Assembly (NCBI GenBank): GCA_023614405.1
Contig: CM042688.1
Span: 73,208,253-73,272,252 of the forward strand
Direction of reading: 5' to 3'
Length of the DNA stretch: 64,000 nucleotides
Origin: Avena insularis
Lineage: Eukaryota > Streptophyta > Magnoliopsida > Poales > Poaceae
Part shown: positions 55,336 to 64,000 of the stretch, piece by piece
Layout of the letters: each line of letters begins with the position of its first letter
Numbering within the stretch: the first letter of the stretch is position 1
The notes under the pieces: model-generated
What the model was told of the DNA's origin: nothing
The model's database searches: none
What the model saw: the letters and a program-made list of their open reading frames with translations, nothing else
Position numbers and translations under genes: made by a program

Positions 55336-55687
55336 GAGGTTTATGCATAACGTTCATTGTGCTAAAGACTATATCAAGAGAATCTTCTAAATGTTAGAGT
55401 GGAAGGAAAATCCATCGGTAAGCAATGTTGGGATTTCCAATCTTCATCCAACGTTTAAAGTTCAAAGTTATTCGTACACTATATACTGGGTATGCTAAGA
55501 TAATTAAATGTATAACATGTCATTAGATTCTTTGTGGTTTTTGCATAGCGTTCATTGTGCTAAGGACTATCGATAGAATCTTCTATGTGCTAGAATGGAA
55601 AACAGATCTAAGAGTTAACATTGTTGGGATTTGCTAGTCTTGATTCAATTTTCATTGTTCAAAGTTACTCGTACATTATATAGTGGC
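55336..55687 (+). repeat. Imperfect tandem duplication, about 196-bp period
   Basis: 55336-55490 and 55532-55687 share GCGTTCATTGTGCTAA, AGAATCTTCTA, TGTTGGGATTT and GTTCAAAGTTA in order, with clear divergence. No coding content. Confidence 0.7.
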
Positions 55688-56082
55688 AAGATTTGCAAGA
55701 AGTCACATGCTACTTCCTACTAGTAAAAGGCACATGCCACACTCGTATATACTGTATGAAGTGTGATTTAATGAACATTAAGTTGTTATTAACCAATAGT
55801 CTTGTTAGAGAAAAAAGCATACATTAAGTATATTAATGATAACTATCTACACATATTGAAAATACAACCTACTATGCTATGAACTTTTTTTTGCGGGGAG
55901 GGGGTGACATGATGGTTCTAGAACATGGTGGAGTTTTCTCTAGGTACTACTCCTTAAACACGAATCCAGCTGCTCTGAACCATTGGATCTAACAGCCCAA
56001 CAGTCAGGATTGGTGCTATGGATCCAATTCAAAACTGCTCCATTATAGTAGTAGAGATAATTCGAAAACATTGGCGATGATG

Positions 56083-56395
56083 CTATATGTGCATGACGAA
56101 ACAACTTTCGGATAATCTCAAGGAAAAACAAGGCTGCATGTATCAATGAGCGTGAATGGACAATAAGAGTTGTGAGGACAGATTACTTGTGGGGCCTAGC
56201 AACCCCACATTTATTCTTGTTTTTTAATGAGCTTACCTCATGGGTGGCTTTGATGTCATTGCTCAAGCACACTATATTATTCACGTTAGCGGAATAGTGG
56301 GTTCCCAAACTTTTCTTTTAAACATAAGGTTGAGCACTCCCAGCCATAGTGATTCAAAATTTATCGATAAAGGGGATTTATTTATTGGGTGGCCG
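56083..56395 (+). repeat. Direct duplication, first copy (lacks the MITE)
   Basis: Shares its order of motifs (GTGCATGAC, GGACAATAAGAGTTGTGAG, AGTGGGTTCCCA, CATAGTGATT) with 56842-57540. It contains the unoccupied form of the hAT-like insertion site at about 56150-56160. Confidence 0.75.
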
Positions 56396-56426
56396 AGTGG
56401 TTGACTCCACACGTCATTGTCATGTA

Positions 56427-56593
56427 CTCCCTCCATTTATAAATATAAGACATTTTAGCTTTGTGAATCGAATGTATCTAGACGTCATTTAGTGTATAGC
56501 TTCGTAGAGGTTCGGAGTAACCTTACACTAAAAGGCGTCTAGGTACATTTATTTCACAAAGCTAAAATGTCTTATATTTCAGAACAGAGAGAG
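56427..56593. mobile_element. Stowaway-type MITE
   Basis: 167 bp between TA dinucleotides (56425-56426 and 56594-56595). Terminal inverted repeats begin CTCCCTCC on the left and CTCTCTCT on the right (complement strand), and both continue into AATATAAGACATTTTAGC. This is the Tc1/mariner-derived Stowaway form common in grasses, with no coding capacity. Confidence 0.9.
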
Positions 56594-56841
56594 TAGACAT
56601 GATTTTTCCTAGGAAGGGCAAACACTAATGAATGCTTATAGGAAGGCTAGGAAATTGGAAATTGTGTTCCATTGATAAACCTTCGCCTCTTCCTAGAGTC
56701 AGATTTTAGCAATTCAATACAAAAAGGTTGTTGGACATGCTCCAAAGCCTAATAATTTTTCTTTTTAAATAAGAACAATAGTGATTAGCTCGAATAATCA
56801 ATTGAGGTCTATGTATGTTGTACTACTGTACTTCATAGAAT

Positions 56842-57540
56842 ATGGTATGTGTGCATGACCGAACAACTTTCGAAAAACCTGAAGGAAAACGTGTCCGCAT
56901 TAATGAATGAGCGCGAAGTAAGGCTGGGAATGGGTAGGGTATGAGTAGGGTAGAGCAATATCATACCCACTCCCGTTTAGTCAATGGGTAGAAAATTTTA
57001 CCCATACCCATACTCATGGGTATAAAACTTTACCCATGCCCATACCCATGAAAAATATCGAAGTTTAGAAGTCACAGTATCATACTCTTCCCTAGGTTGC
57101 TTGGCCCCATAGGTTGTAACTCTACAGGTAAGTTTTACTACTATGTCAGTTTAAATGGGTAGGGTATGGGTCTATCTACTTGTGCCCGTACCAACAGGTT
57201 AGGGTATGGGTATTACCCATGGGTATAAAATTGTGCCCATACCCTACCAACACGGGTACAGTACCTGCAGGCACTCGTGGGTAAAATTGTCATCCTTAGC
57301 ACGTAGGGACAATAAGAGTTGTGAGAACAAAGTACTTGTGGTGCCTAGCAACTTTCACATTTTTTTGATGAAAACACCATTGCTACTTACCTTAAGAGTG
57401 GTTTGATGTTGTCCCTCAGGCTCTAGATTATTCACTTTAGCGAAATAGTGGGTTCCCATATTTTTGTTTAGAATAGAAGTATGAACACTCCCAACCATAG
57501 TGATTGAAAAGTTATCAATAAAGGGCAGTCTATTTTTTAA
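56842..57540 (+). repeat. Direct duplication, second copy (holds a hAT-like MITE)
   Basis: Colinear with 56083-56395 once the 380-bp insertion at 56919-57298 and one 8-bp target copy are removed. Confidence 0.75.
56919..57298. mobile_element. hAT-like MITE
   Basis: 380 bp. Left end TAAGGCTGGGAATGGGTA; right end complement TAAGGATGACAATTTTACCC. Flanking 8-mers GCGCGAAG (56911-56918) and GCACGTAG (57299-57306) differ at two bases, fitting an old 8-bp target duplication. The interior is rich in GGGTA/TACCC. The first duplicate copy shows the empty site. Confidence 0.78.
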
Positions 57541-58821
57541 AGCTCAAGGCGCTTTATTATTACACTCGATTGCCCATACCACATGCCTAACATTCTGCTA
57601 TTATTAGTTGGACTATAGATAAACAAATTCACTCGAGTTGGTTGGGGCTTTAATCATAATTTTCGTGCTCACTACCTGTCTTGGTGACAACATCTTCATG
57701 CGCATCATCGTTCATTAATAGATATAATACGGAAATATATCAATGCCATAGTACTTTAGTGCCTACCAAAGTAATACTTCAGTTTTCTCTCTTCTTAGTT
57801 TCTTCAAGAAGGGGTCTGACCTCTTTCTCAATTATTTTAAAAAACATAGTTTTGGAGAATACTTCAGTTTAAACCCCTATTATTTTTTGGAACAAAACAC
57901 TAAAAGGTATTCAATAGTTCAGTTTATTGAGAAATCAAAATGTTTTCTAAATAATTTAAAAATACTTTGATGTCAAACTTGGCCTTAATATCTGAATCGA
58001 GCCAATCTAGGCCATGGATGATCAATATTTAGATGCCAAATGGCCAAATGGGCCCTTAATTTCTAAACTGAGGCAGTATGGTCCATGAATGATCACCGAT
58101 GTGCCTGTCGGCCTTTGATTCCAGGGAGTAGGGCTTACCAATTTACTACTACTTGGACTATACATAAATCTGAATTTAGTCGAGCAGGAAAATCTCCCGC
58201 TATCCAATGTTTCAAACATCTTGGAATCCCCCTTCTACCCCTAGTGAAGTCGGTTCGTTGGGGCTCAATCGCAATTTCCCCGTTCAGTACCTCTATACTC
58301 CAGTCCCCTACCAGCGACCCCCCGCACCCACACCCACACACAATCCTAGCCCCCAGTTGCACAAGCCCTGTGGAAAACCCTAGATCTACCTTCACCACTT
58401 TAGATCTGATTCACCGTTGTCACCGTGCACTGCACCAGATCTGCTTCATCGACTCACTCTTCTAGCGCATCGAACACATTCCCACCACCAGGAATATGCT
58501 TCTTCACCGTTGTTGTCCAGCGCTCGGAGGAACCCCTATTCTGCTTCACCTTCGCCCACAATCACCGCAACCGCAACACCCTCGACAACCTCGATGTCAC
58601 CACCCAGGATTTGCAGGATGCCTAAACGCCATCGTGACCGAGGTAACGATATCTCCTTGGAGTTGGGTAAGATAAATATGTAGCAGTTAATTGTATTTTC
58701 TATTGGTGCTACTTTTGTAGTAACTTACAAGTACTAGACTTGTTACCCGTATCTTCCTAAATAATTTTTTTGTAGTCAGGTTTAACCATAAGGCATTCAA
58801 CTGCGATTTTGTATGTCATGG
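57541..58821. other. Low-copy sequence ending in a leader-like C-rich stretch
   Basis: A short diverged duplication (GGCC..TTAAT.TCTAAA...CCATG.ATGATCA) lies around 57983-58020 and 58050-58090. From about 58290 to 58650 the sequence is C-rich, with CCCTAGATCTACC and possible splice donors (GGTAACG at about 58640, GGTAAGAT at about 58668), like a plant first exon. No protein family is recognised. E6 follows. Confidence 0.35.
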
Positions 58822-60322
58822 TGATACGTCCATTTTGCATCACTATTCTATGTCATAATTCACTGTTATTCATTGATATATTTCGTATTGAGAGGTGATA
58901 CTTATGTTATTTCATCTGTTTTTGCATGGTTGATGACTTTTGGAGCATGGACCACTACAGTCAGGATTCTGATGGAAAAGGTGTTATTTGGAGGCAAAAT
59001 TCGCAAAGATCACAAAATCTGGGAAAATATACGGAAAATCCTATTTTTCCAGAAGACGAAGGAAACCAGAAGGGGGGCTGGAGATGGGCCATAGGGGGCC
59101 CACACCACCCCCTGGCACGGGCCACCCTGGGTCATGCCACCAGGTGGTGTGGCCACCCTGGTCCACCCCTGGCACTCCCCTCTGGCGTATATTATCCTCC
59201 CGAAACCCTAAGACTCGGGGAGCAACCACAAAAAGATTCCGCCTCTCAAGGCGTAAAACACCGAGAGAGAATATCTCCCAGAGATTTCTGCCGGGGGAAT
59301 TCCTTCCCGGAGAGGGAAGATCGTCGCCATCAACACCACCAGCAAGCTAGACTTCATCGGGATCATCATCATCATCACCACCATCATCACCATCAAAACC
59401 CTCATCACCATCTCCATATTGCTATAACAATTGGGTTGAATCTTGCATAGTTCATAGGGGAAACTTTCCCGGTGTTGATTACTCTTTGTAGTTGATGCTA
59501 TTGAGTGGACCATTGAATTATTGTTTATGTTCAGATTGTTATACATAATTATTCCATCTCTGATCATGATCCATATGATGTCTTGTGAGTAGTTCGTTTT
59601 GTTCTTGAGGACATGGGAGAAGTCATGTTGTTAGTAGTGGAGTTGTGTTGAGAAAGATTCAATAGTTTGATATTTAAGTTGTGGTGTACTTCTTCTAGTG
59701 GTGTCATGTGAACGTCGACTACATGACACTTCACCTATATGGGCCTAGGGGAATGCATTGTGTATTTGGCTACTAATCGTAGGGGTTGTCAAGTGATGTA
59801 AAACCTGAACCCCCGTTAGGAAATCATTGCACAAGGGACGTAAGGGTCTTAGAGTTTAAAGCTGTGGTTAGGTTTCTACCTTAATTACTTTCTTGTACTT
59901 TCGGATGTTTGCAAGGGGTATAATCACAAGTATATATTAGTCCTAGGAAGGTCGGTACATTAGCACAGGTTCACCCACACAACACTTAGAAAGCTAAAGA
60001 AGATTAATCAACTATATGAAGCGAAAGCACTTGACAGTCTTCCCATGTGTCCTCGAGAACGTTTGGTCATCTTAAGTAATACAACCGGCTTGTCCTTTGC
60101 TGCAAAGGATTGGGCCACTTGCTGCATTTATTCGTCCGCCTTTTTATTTACTCGCATTTTGTTTACTTGCTTTATCAAAAACCCCTAAAAATCCGCTTTG
60201 CTAAGTATTTGCAGAGATTTCTGATCCATACCACTAGCCAAAGACCTTCGCTTCCTCGTTGGGTTCGACACTCTTACTTATCGAAAATACTGCGATACAC
60301 CCCCTATACTTGTGGGTCATCA
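58822..60322 (+). repeat. LTR of E6 (Sabrina-like, Athila lineage)
   Basis: 1501 bp starting TGATACGTCCATTTTGCATC and ending GTGGGTCATCA. I recognise the opening as that of a very common Triticeae LTR (Sabrina-like), from memory only. It is followed by a primer site, so it is a 5' LTR on the + strand. Confidence 0.8.
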
Positions 60323-60333
60323 AGACTATTTTC

Positions 60334-60343
60334 TGGCGCCGTT
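60334..60343 (+). promoter_or_regulatory. E6 primer site, interrupted by E7
   Basis: TGGCGCCGTT, the first ten bases of the tRNA-Asp type primer site, is followed directly by the E7 LTR. The rest of E6 must lie beyond E7, outside the window. Confidence 0.8.
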
Positions 60344-61153
60344 TGTCGTGGTGGTGTCATGGCAGATGCCATGGATAGGCTAAAGGTGGGGACTAAATGC
60401 ACTAGGGGAATCCAGGGAGGGATAGTGTGGTGATTCCACACACAGTAGCTTCATATTCAATTCACTTCCAAGGTTTACAAAGGCTCCTCGAGCTGTATTG
60501 GAGAGAGGAGGAAGAAAGAACTCTCTTACTCTCACCACTAGCTAGCTCTCAGTCACTTGCTAGAAGAACATAACCTCTAAAGACTAACTCTATAAAAATC
60601 AACCCTTTCTACAGAGGCCCTAGCCCTCCTTATATAGGGGTGGCTAGGTCTCCAATTAGGGCATACGTGGAGGCATATTCCAGAGAATATGCCTCTTCCC
60701 AAAATAGTAAGCCGACCGGGTCACTTTTCCTCCACACACCCATGCAAAGGGCTACGTGAGCCTCAAGGGCGCCTGCCACACCGACATTGGCATCGTCACC
60801 TCTGTCGGCCACGCCTCGGTGGTCCTGGCTCTGTCCGCTTCGATCATGCTCCACGTACAGGGGTCACCTTTGACCAGCGAGATACCTTCCTTCTCCTACA
60901 AGCTTGATATGACCCGGATCGTACATAGTAGATCCGGCCAATCCTTTTACTGCATACAAGTTAGATTCATCCATCCGACTTACAGCTTAAGTCAGTTGAG
61001 ACCCAGTTAGGTGGACATCCCCTAGTCCGGGTTACCCCGAGATTCGGCCTGCCTTGAGGTGACTCAGCCAGCATTCGCTTTGACCTTGCCGAACCTCGGC
61101 TAACTCGGCCATTATACCCCGGTGTGACCCTACCCGGGGGTATCCCCCCAACA
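60344..61153 (-). repeat. E7 LTR (3' LTR in element orientation)
   Basis: 810 bp, same ends as the E2 LTRs (TGTCGTGG on the + strand at the left, CCCCAACA at the right). Confidence 0.88.
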
Positions 61154-61875
61154 TTAGTCCCCGAAGCTGGTGCGGTCTTAGCTGCCTTAGCCGCTAAGGC
61201 CACAGCAGGTTCAATTTCACTGAGCTTTTGAGTTCCTTTTCCGAGTTACCTCCTTATCTCGGATTCCATGGGTTTACTTTCCCTTGGCACATTCCAAGTT
61301 TTCACTTGCTGGCCGGGTTACCACATTCTCATCCGGGTCATTCTTCCTTCTCTCGTACGCTTTCCCACGTGGAGGCTAATCATTAGTTCGCCTCATTTTA
61401 AGGGCCAGCAACAGCAACCGCCGCAGTTATTGTCAGGAGTTACTGTGCGCATGTTACGTCACGCCTGCCTCCTTGTTAACTGTATCACTTCGTCTCCTCA
61501 TGGGATCCGCTACACCCTGTGGTCCTCCGTGTGCCTCATTGCTGATTGGTCAATCCGGGTTATACATGGCCACACCGTGTGGCACACCCGCATAACACGA
61601 TCCCACTTGCCCCTCGAGGGAGTGGTTAAATAGGGGAGGGGCGCACCCCTTGGGTCTTTTCGCCACTTCCGCGCCCCTCTGCCTCTACTTCTTCTTCTTC
61701 TTCCTGCGTGATAGCGCCGCCGCCACCGCGCCTGAGTAGCAGCACCGCCGCCGCACTTCCTCCACACTCACCAGTGTCGCTGCCGCCTCCACGCATCTCT
61801 TCTGCCACGGGTAGCTGCTAGTCTAGGCCACTGCCACCCACCGCCGCTAGCGCCAGTGAGGGCAGTGAACTCGAG
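61154..61875 (+). promoter_or_regulatory. E7 antisense-ORF promoter region
   Basis: The TTAAATAGGGGAGGGG core at 61626 is the same as E2's, 250 bp before the ATG. The C-rich leader is also conserved in character. The polypurine tract of E7 lies at its left edge. Confidence 0.5.
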
Positions 61876-64000
61876 ATGACTGAGGAGGAGCTCGCCGTCG
61901 CCTAGCAGGAGATGGAGGAAGATGCTGCGAGCGCTGACCGTGGTGCATGGGCAGGCTCCTGGGTCTACCAGGATGATCTGGATTGGCTCTACCGCACTAG
62001 GCGCATCCCGGAGGGCGTCACCGCACGCCTCGCTTCCTCCGAGCTTGCCCCCTCACCCAATCCGGGTGAGTATGTGGTGTTCCTATCTCATTTTCAACGC
62101 AGATTTGGTCTGCCAGTGAGCGACTTTTTCCACGACTGGTTAAACACATAGGAACTCCAGCCGCACCACCTTCCAGCCAACGTCATCAAAGCTCTCTCTG
62201 CCTTCGCCTCCACCATTGAAGGTTACGCCGGACTATGGCCCACGAAGGAGCTCTGGATCTGGTTCTTTGGCCTTCGCCGGAACATGATCCCGAACATCCA
62301 GCTTGACCCGGAGGACAAGCAGCTCACGTAGTTCGGTGCCGCGTCAATTTCTCCTCGGAGGCTATCCGTCTTCCCCCGAGTCACTAGGCTGGACTCTTGC
62401 AAGGGATGGGTCCGGACTTTCTTCTATGTCCGGAATGACACTACTGAGGATATGATCCGGTTGCGCCCTTATGCTCCGGGTCCTCCCAATCGGGAGCTAT
62501 GGGACATGGTCCCGAAGAAGCCCACCATCCTGGCGAACCAGGTCAACAAGAGGTTCCAGGAGTTGAAGGACCTCGGATTGCGCAACGAGGACGCCATGAT
62601 TACATTCGTGCGCAACCGGATCTCCCCTCTCTAGAAGCGCACACACAAAGTCTGTCACATGAGCAGGGGCCGCGACCCCAACCGGACCTCGTCTTTCGAG
62701 TTTAGCAACACAGAAATCTACCGCCGGGTCAAGGCCCTCTTCACCACCCACAAGGACTTCTCCTCTGAGTGGACGTGGGGATTTGAACACTATTCTCGAG
62801 ATAGGCTTCCTCCCGTGGTAAGCTTCGTGCCGCAAACTTTCTCCGAATTAAATTATATGTCGGTCGTTGTTGTATACTTAACTATGTTGTTTTCTCTTTC
62901 CCTTAGCAATTCCTTTAGCAAACTATCAAGGATGGCACCGAGCCCTCCCTCAAATGGGCGCCTGAAAGGGATACCTCTGACAAGGAGGAACCGGATCAGG
63001 AGATGTTCCTTCCAATGGCTGACACGACCAAGCGACCCACCGGTAAACTCTCTTCCATTAGAGATTGGCCCGACGATGAAGATGACTCGGATGTTGAGGT
63101 GATGGAAGCATTTGACGCTGTCCCCCTTTCTTATGCTTTTCCGGCATCACCTAACCCCAGTGGGCAGATCCATGAGGACCCTCCCCTTACCGTGGGTGAT
63201 CCTGTTCTGGTTGCGCCGAAGAAGAAAAGGCGAGCCGCATCAACTTCTTCCTCCGGACCTTCTCAGCCAGGCAAAAGGCAAAAGAAGTCCAGGGACAAAA
63301 CTGCCTCCAAGCCTGCTACCAAGGCCCCAGCACGAAGGGCTCGGAAGCCCAAGGAGCCCCTGACCTCGGATGAGTAAGCCGCTTTTCCCTCTGCCATTTA
63401 CTTGTTCTTCTATTGTTATAGTTTCTCATCCGACACTGTTTGATTCGGCAGGGCCGCGGTGGAGGTCCCATAGAGTGGATCCGGCATTGCCTCCCCGCTC
63501 CGACACAGCCCTTCTCCCCCTCGTGGCGACGATTCACGCCCGCTGAGTCCAATCCCGGAGGGTTTAGCGGCTGCTCCGGGTTCTAGCCCACCTCGTCAAG
63601 AGGAGGGCAACCTTGGAGCGGGGGAGACTGGCTCAGCCGAGACAGCGGCCACCACTACTTCGACTCCGCCGCAACCAGCTACCACCGAGGTTACCTCAGC
63701 ACCTCCACCGAAGAAGAAACCGGCACCAGTACCAGCACCAACTCAAGCACCAGCAGCAAAAGCAACAACAGCAGCACCAAGCCCCTCCGCCTCATCCGAG
63801 TCTTCTCAGTCTTGGTGATAAAGCACCAAGGCAGCTCCCAAGGGTAAATCTGCTGCAACAACTTCCACTTCTCAGCAGCAACCTAAGGGCAAGAAGGCCC
63901 CTGACGCCACCAGGGCAACGTCCATCGAGGCTGGACAGCGCACACTCGCGTCCATGCTTTCGAAGAAAACTCCACCACCGAAGGACGTCCCTGCCGACCC
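61876..64000 (+). pseudogene. E7 antisense ORF with CAG-to-TAG stops
   Basis: ATG at 61876 (MTEEELAVA) begins the same protein as E2's antisense ORF, with GEYVVFLSHFQRRFG and EGYAGLWPTKELW. Stops at 61903, 62149, 62329, 62632 and 62916 are all TAG, and another TAG lies at about 63470. At the alignable positions E2 has CAG (Gln), for example KQLT-Q-FGAA and ISPL-Q-RRTH. A CGA-to-TGA type change follows near 63818. Intron 1 (GTAAGC after the codon at about 62818, acceptor ending 62906) and intron 2 (about 63374-63452) are in the same places as in E2. It runs off the window. Confidence 0.8.

Larger units (their letters stand above)
60344..64000 (-). mobile_element. E7: second copy of the E2 family, cut by window edge
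   Basis: LTR (60344-61153), polypurine tract, antisense-ORF promoter and the antisense ORF (61876 onward) match E2's left part in order. gag-pol would lie beyond 64000 on the - strand. It is in the same orientation as E2 and is more diverged and more damaged in the antisense ORF. Confidence 0.88.

Noticed and set aside
58417..58683. 88-codon + strand ORF as a first exon
   Set aside because: Composition is leader-like (Ser, Thr, Pro, His) and two other frames are equally open. No family is recognised and E6 interrupts what follows.

Overview
The window looks like intergenic DNA of a large-genome grass, most likely Triticeae. No bacterial signature is present. Nearly everything is nested LTR retrotransposon (Ty3/gypsy, Athila and Tat lineages), one Mutator-like DNA element, a satellite-like array, and about 6 kb of low-copy DNA carrying MITEs. 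Family names are by lineage; no database was searched.

Layout. (1) 1-9418 plus 23246-23352: element E1, an Athila-type, pol-less element on the + strand. The window opens inside one copy of its 3' internal region, so E1 is a tandem with at least three LTRs. (2) 9419-23240: E2, a Tat-type element with gag-pol on the - strand and a spliced antisense ORF on the + strand. It is nested in the second E1 LTR with a CTGAG target duplication. (3) About 23353-30206: a decayed Mutator-like element (MULE) with a transposase (-) and a convergent GRF-type zinc-finger gene (+). (4) 30207-32137: E3, the 5' end of an E1-type element on the - strand. (5) 32138-50922: E4, a different Tat-type element on the + strand, heavily mutated, with its 5' LTR truncated. 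(6) 40089-48148: E5, a second pol-less Athila-type element, nested in E4's antisense ORF. (7) 50923-52655: nine tandem repeats of about 193 bp, then AT-rich repeats. (8) About 53400-58821: low-copy DNA with one small gene-like locus, duplications, a Stowaway MITE and a hAT-like MITE. (9) 58822-60343: LTR and primer site of E6 (Sabrina-like). (10) 60344-64000: E7, a second copy of the E2 family, inserted inside E6's primer site.

How the parts relate. E2 and E4 encode gag, protease, RT, RNase H and integrase, but all carry breaks. E1, E3 and E5 show no RT or integrase, so they would have needed another element's enzymes. E1 and E5 share their U3 and 3' non-coding half but differ in U5 and gag, as expected from template switching between co-packaged RNAs. 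In-frame stops in E4 and E7 are almost all C-to-T or G-to-A changes (CAG to TAG, CGA to TGA), the footprint of long-term cytosine methylation.
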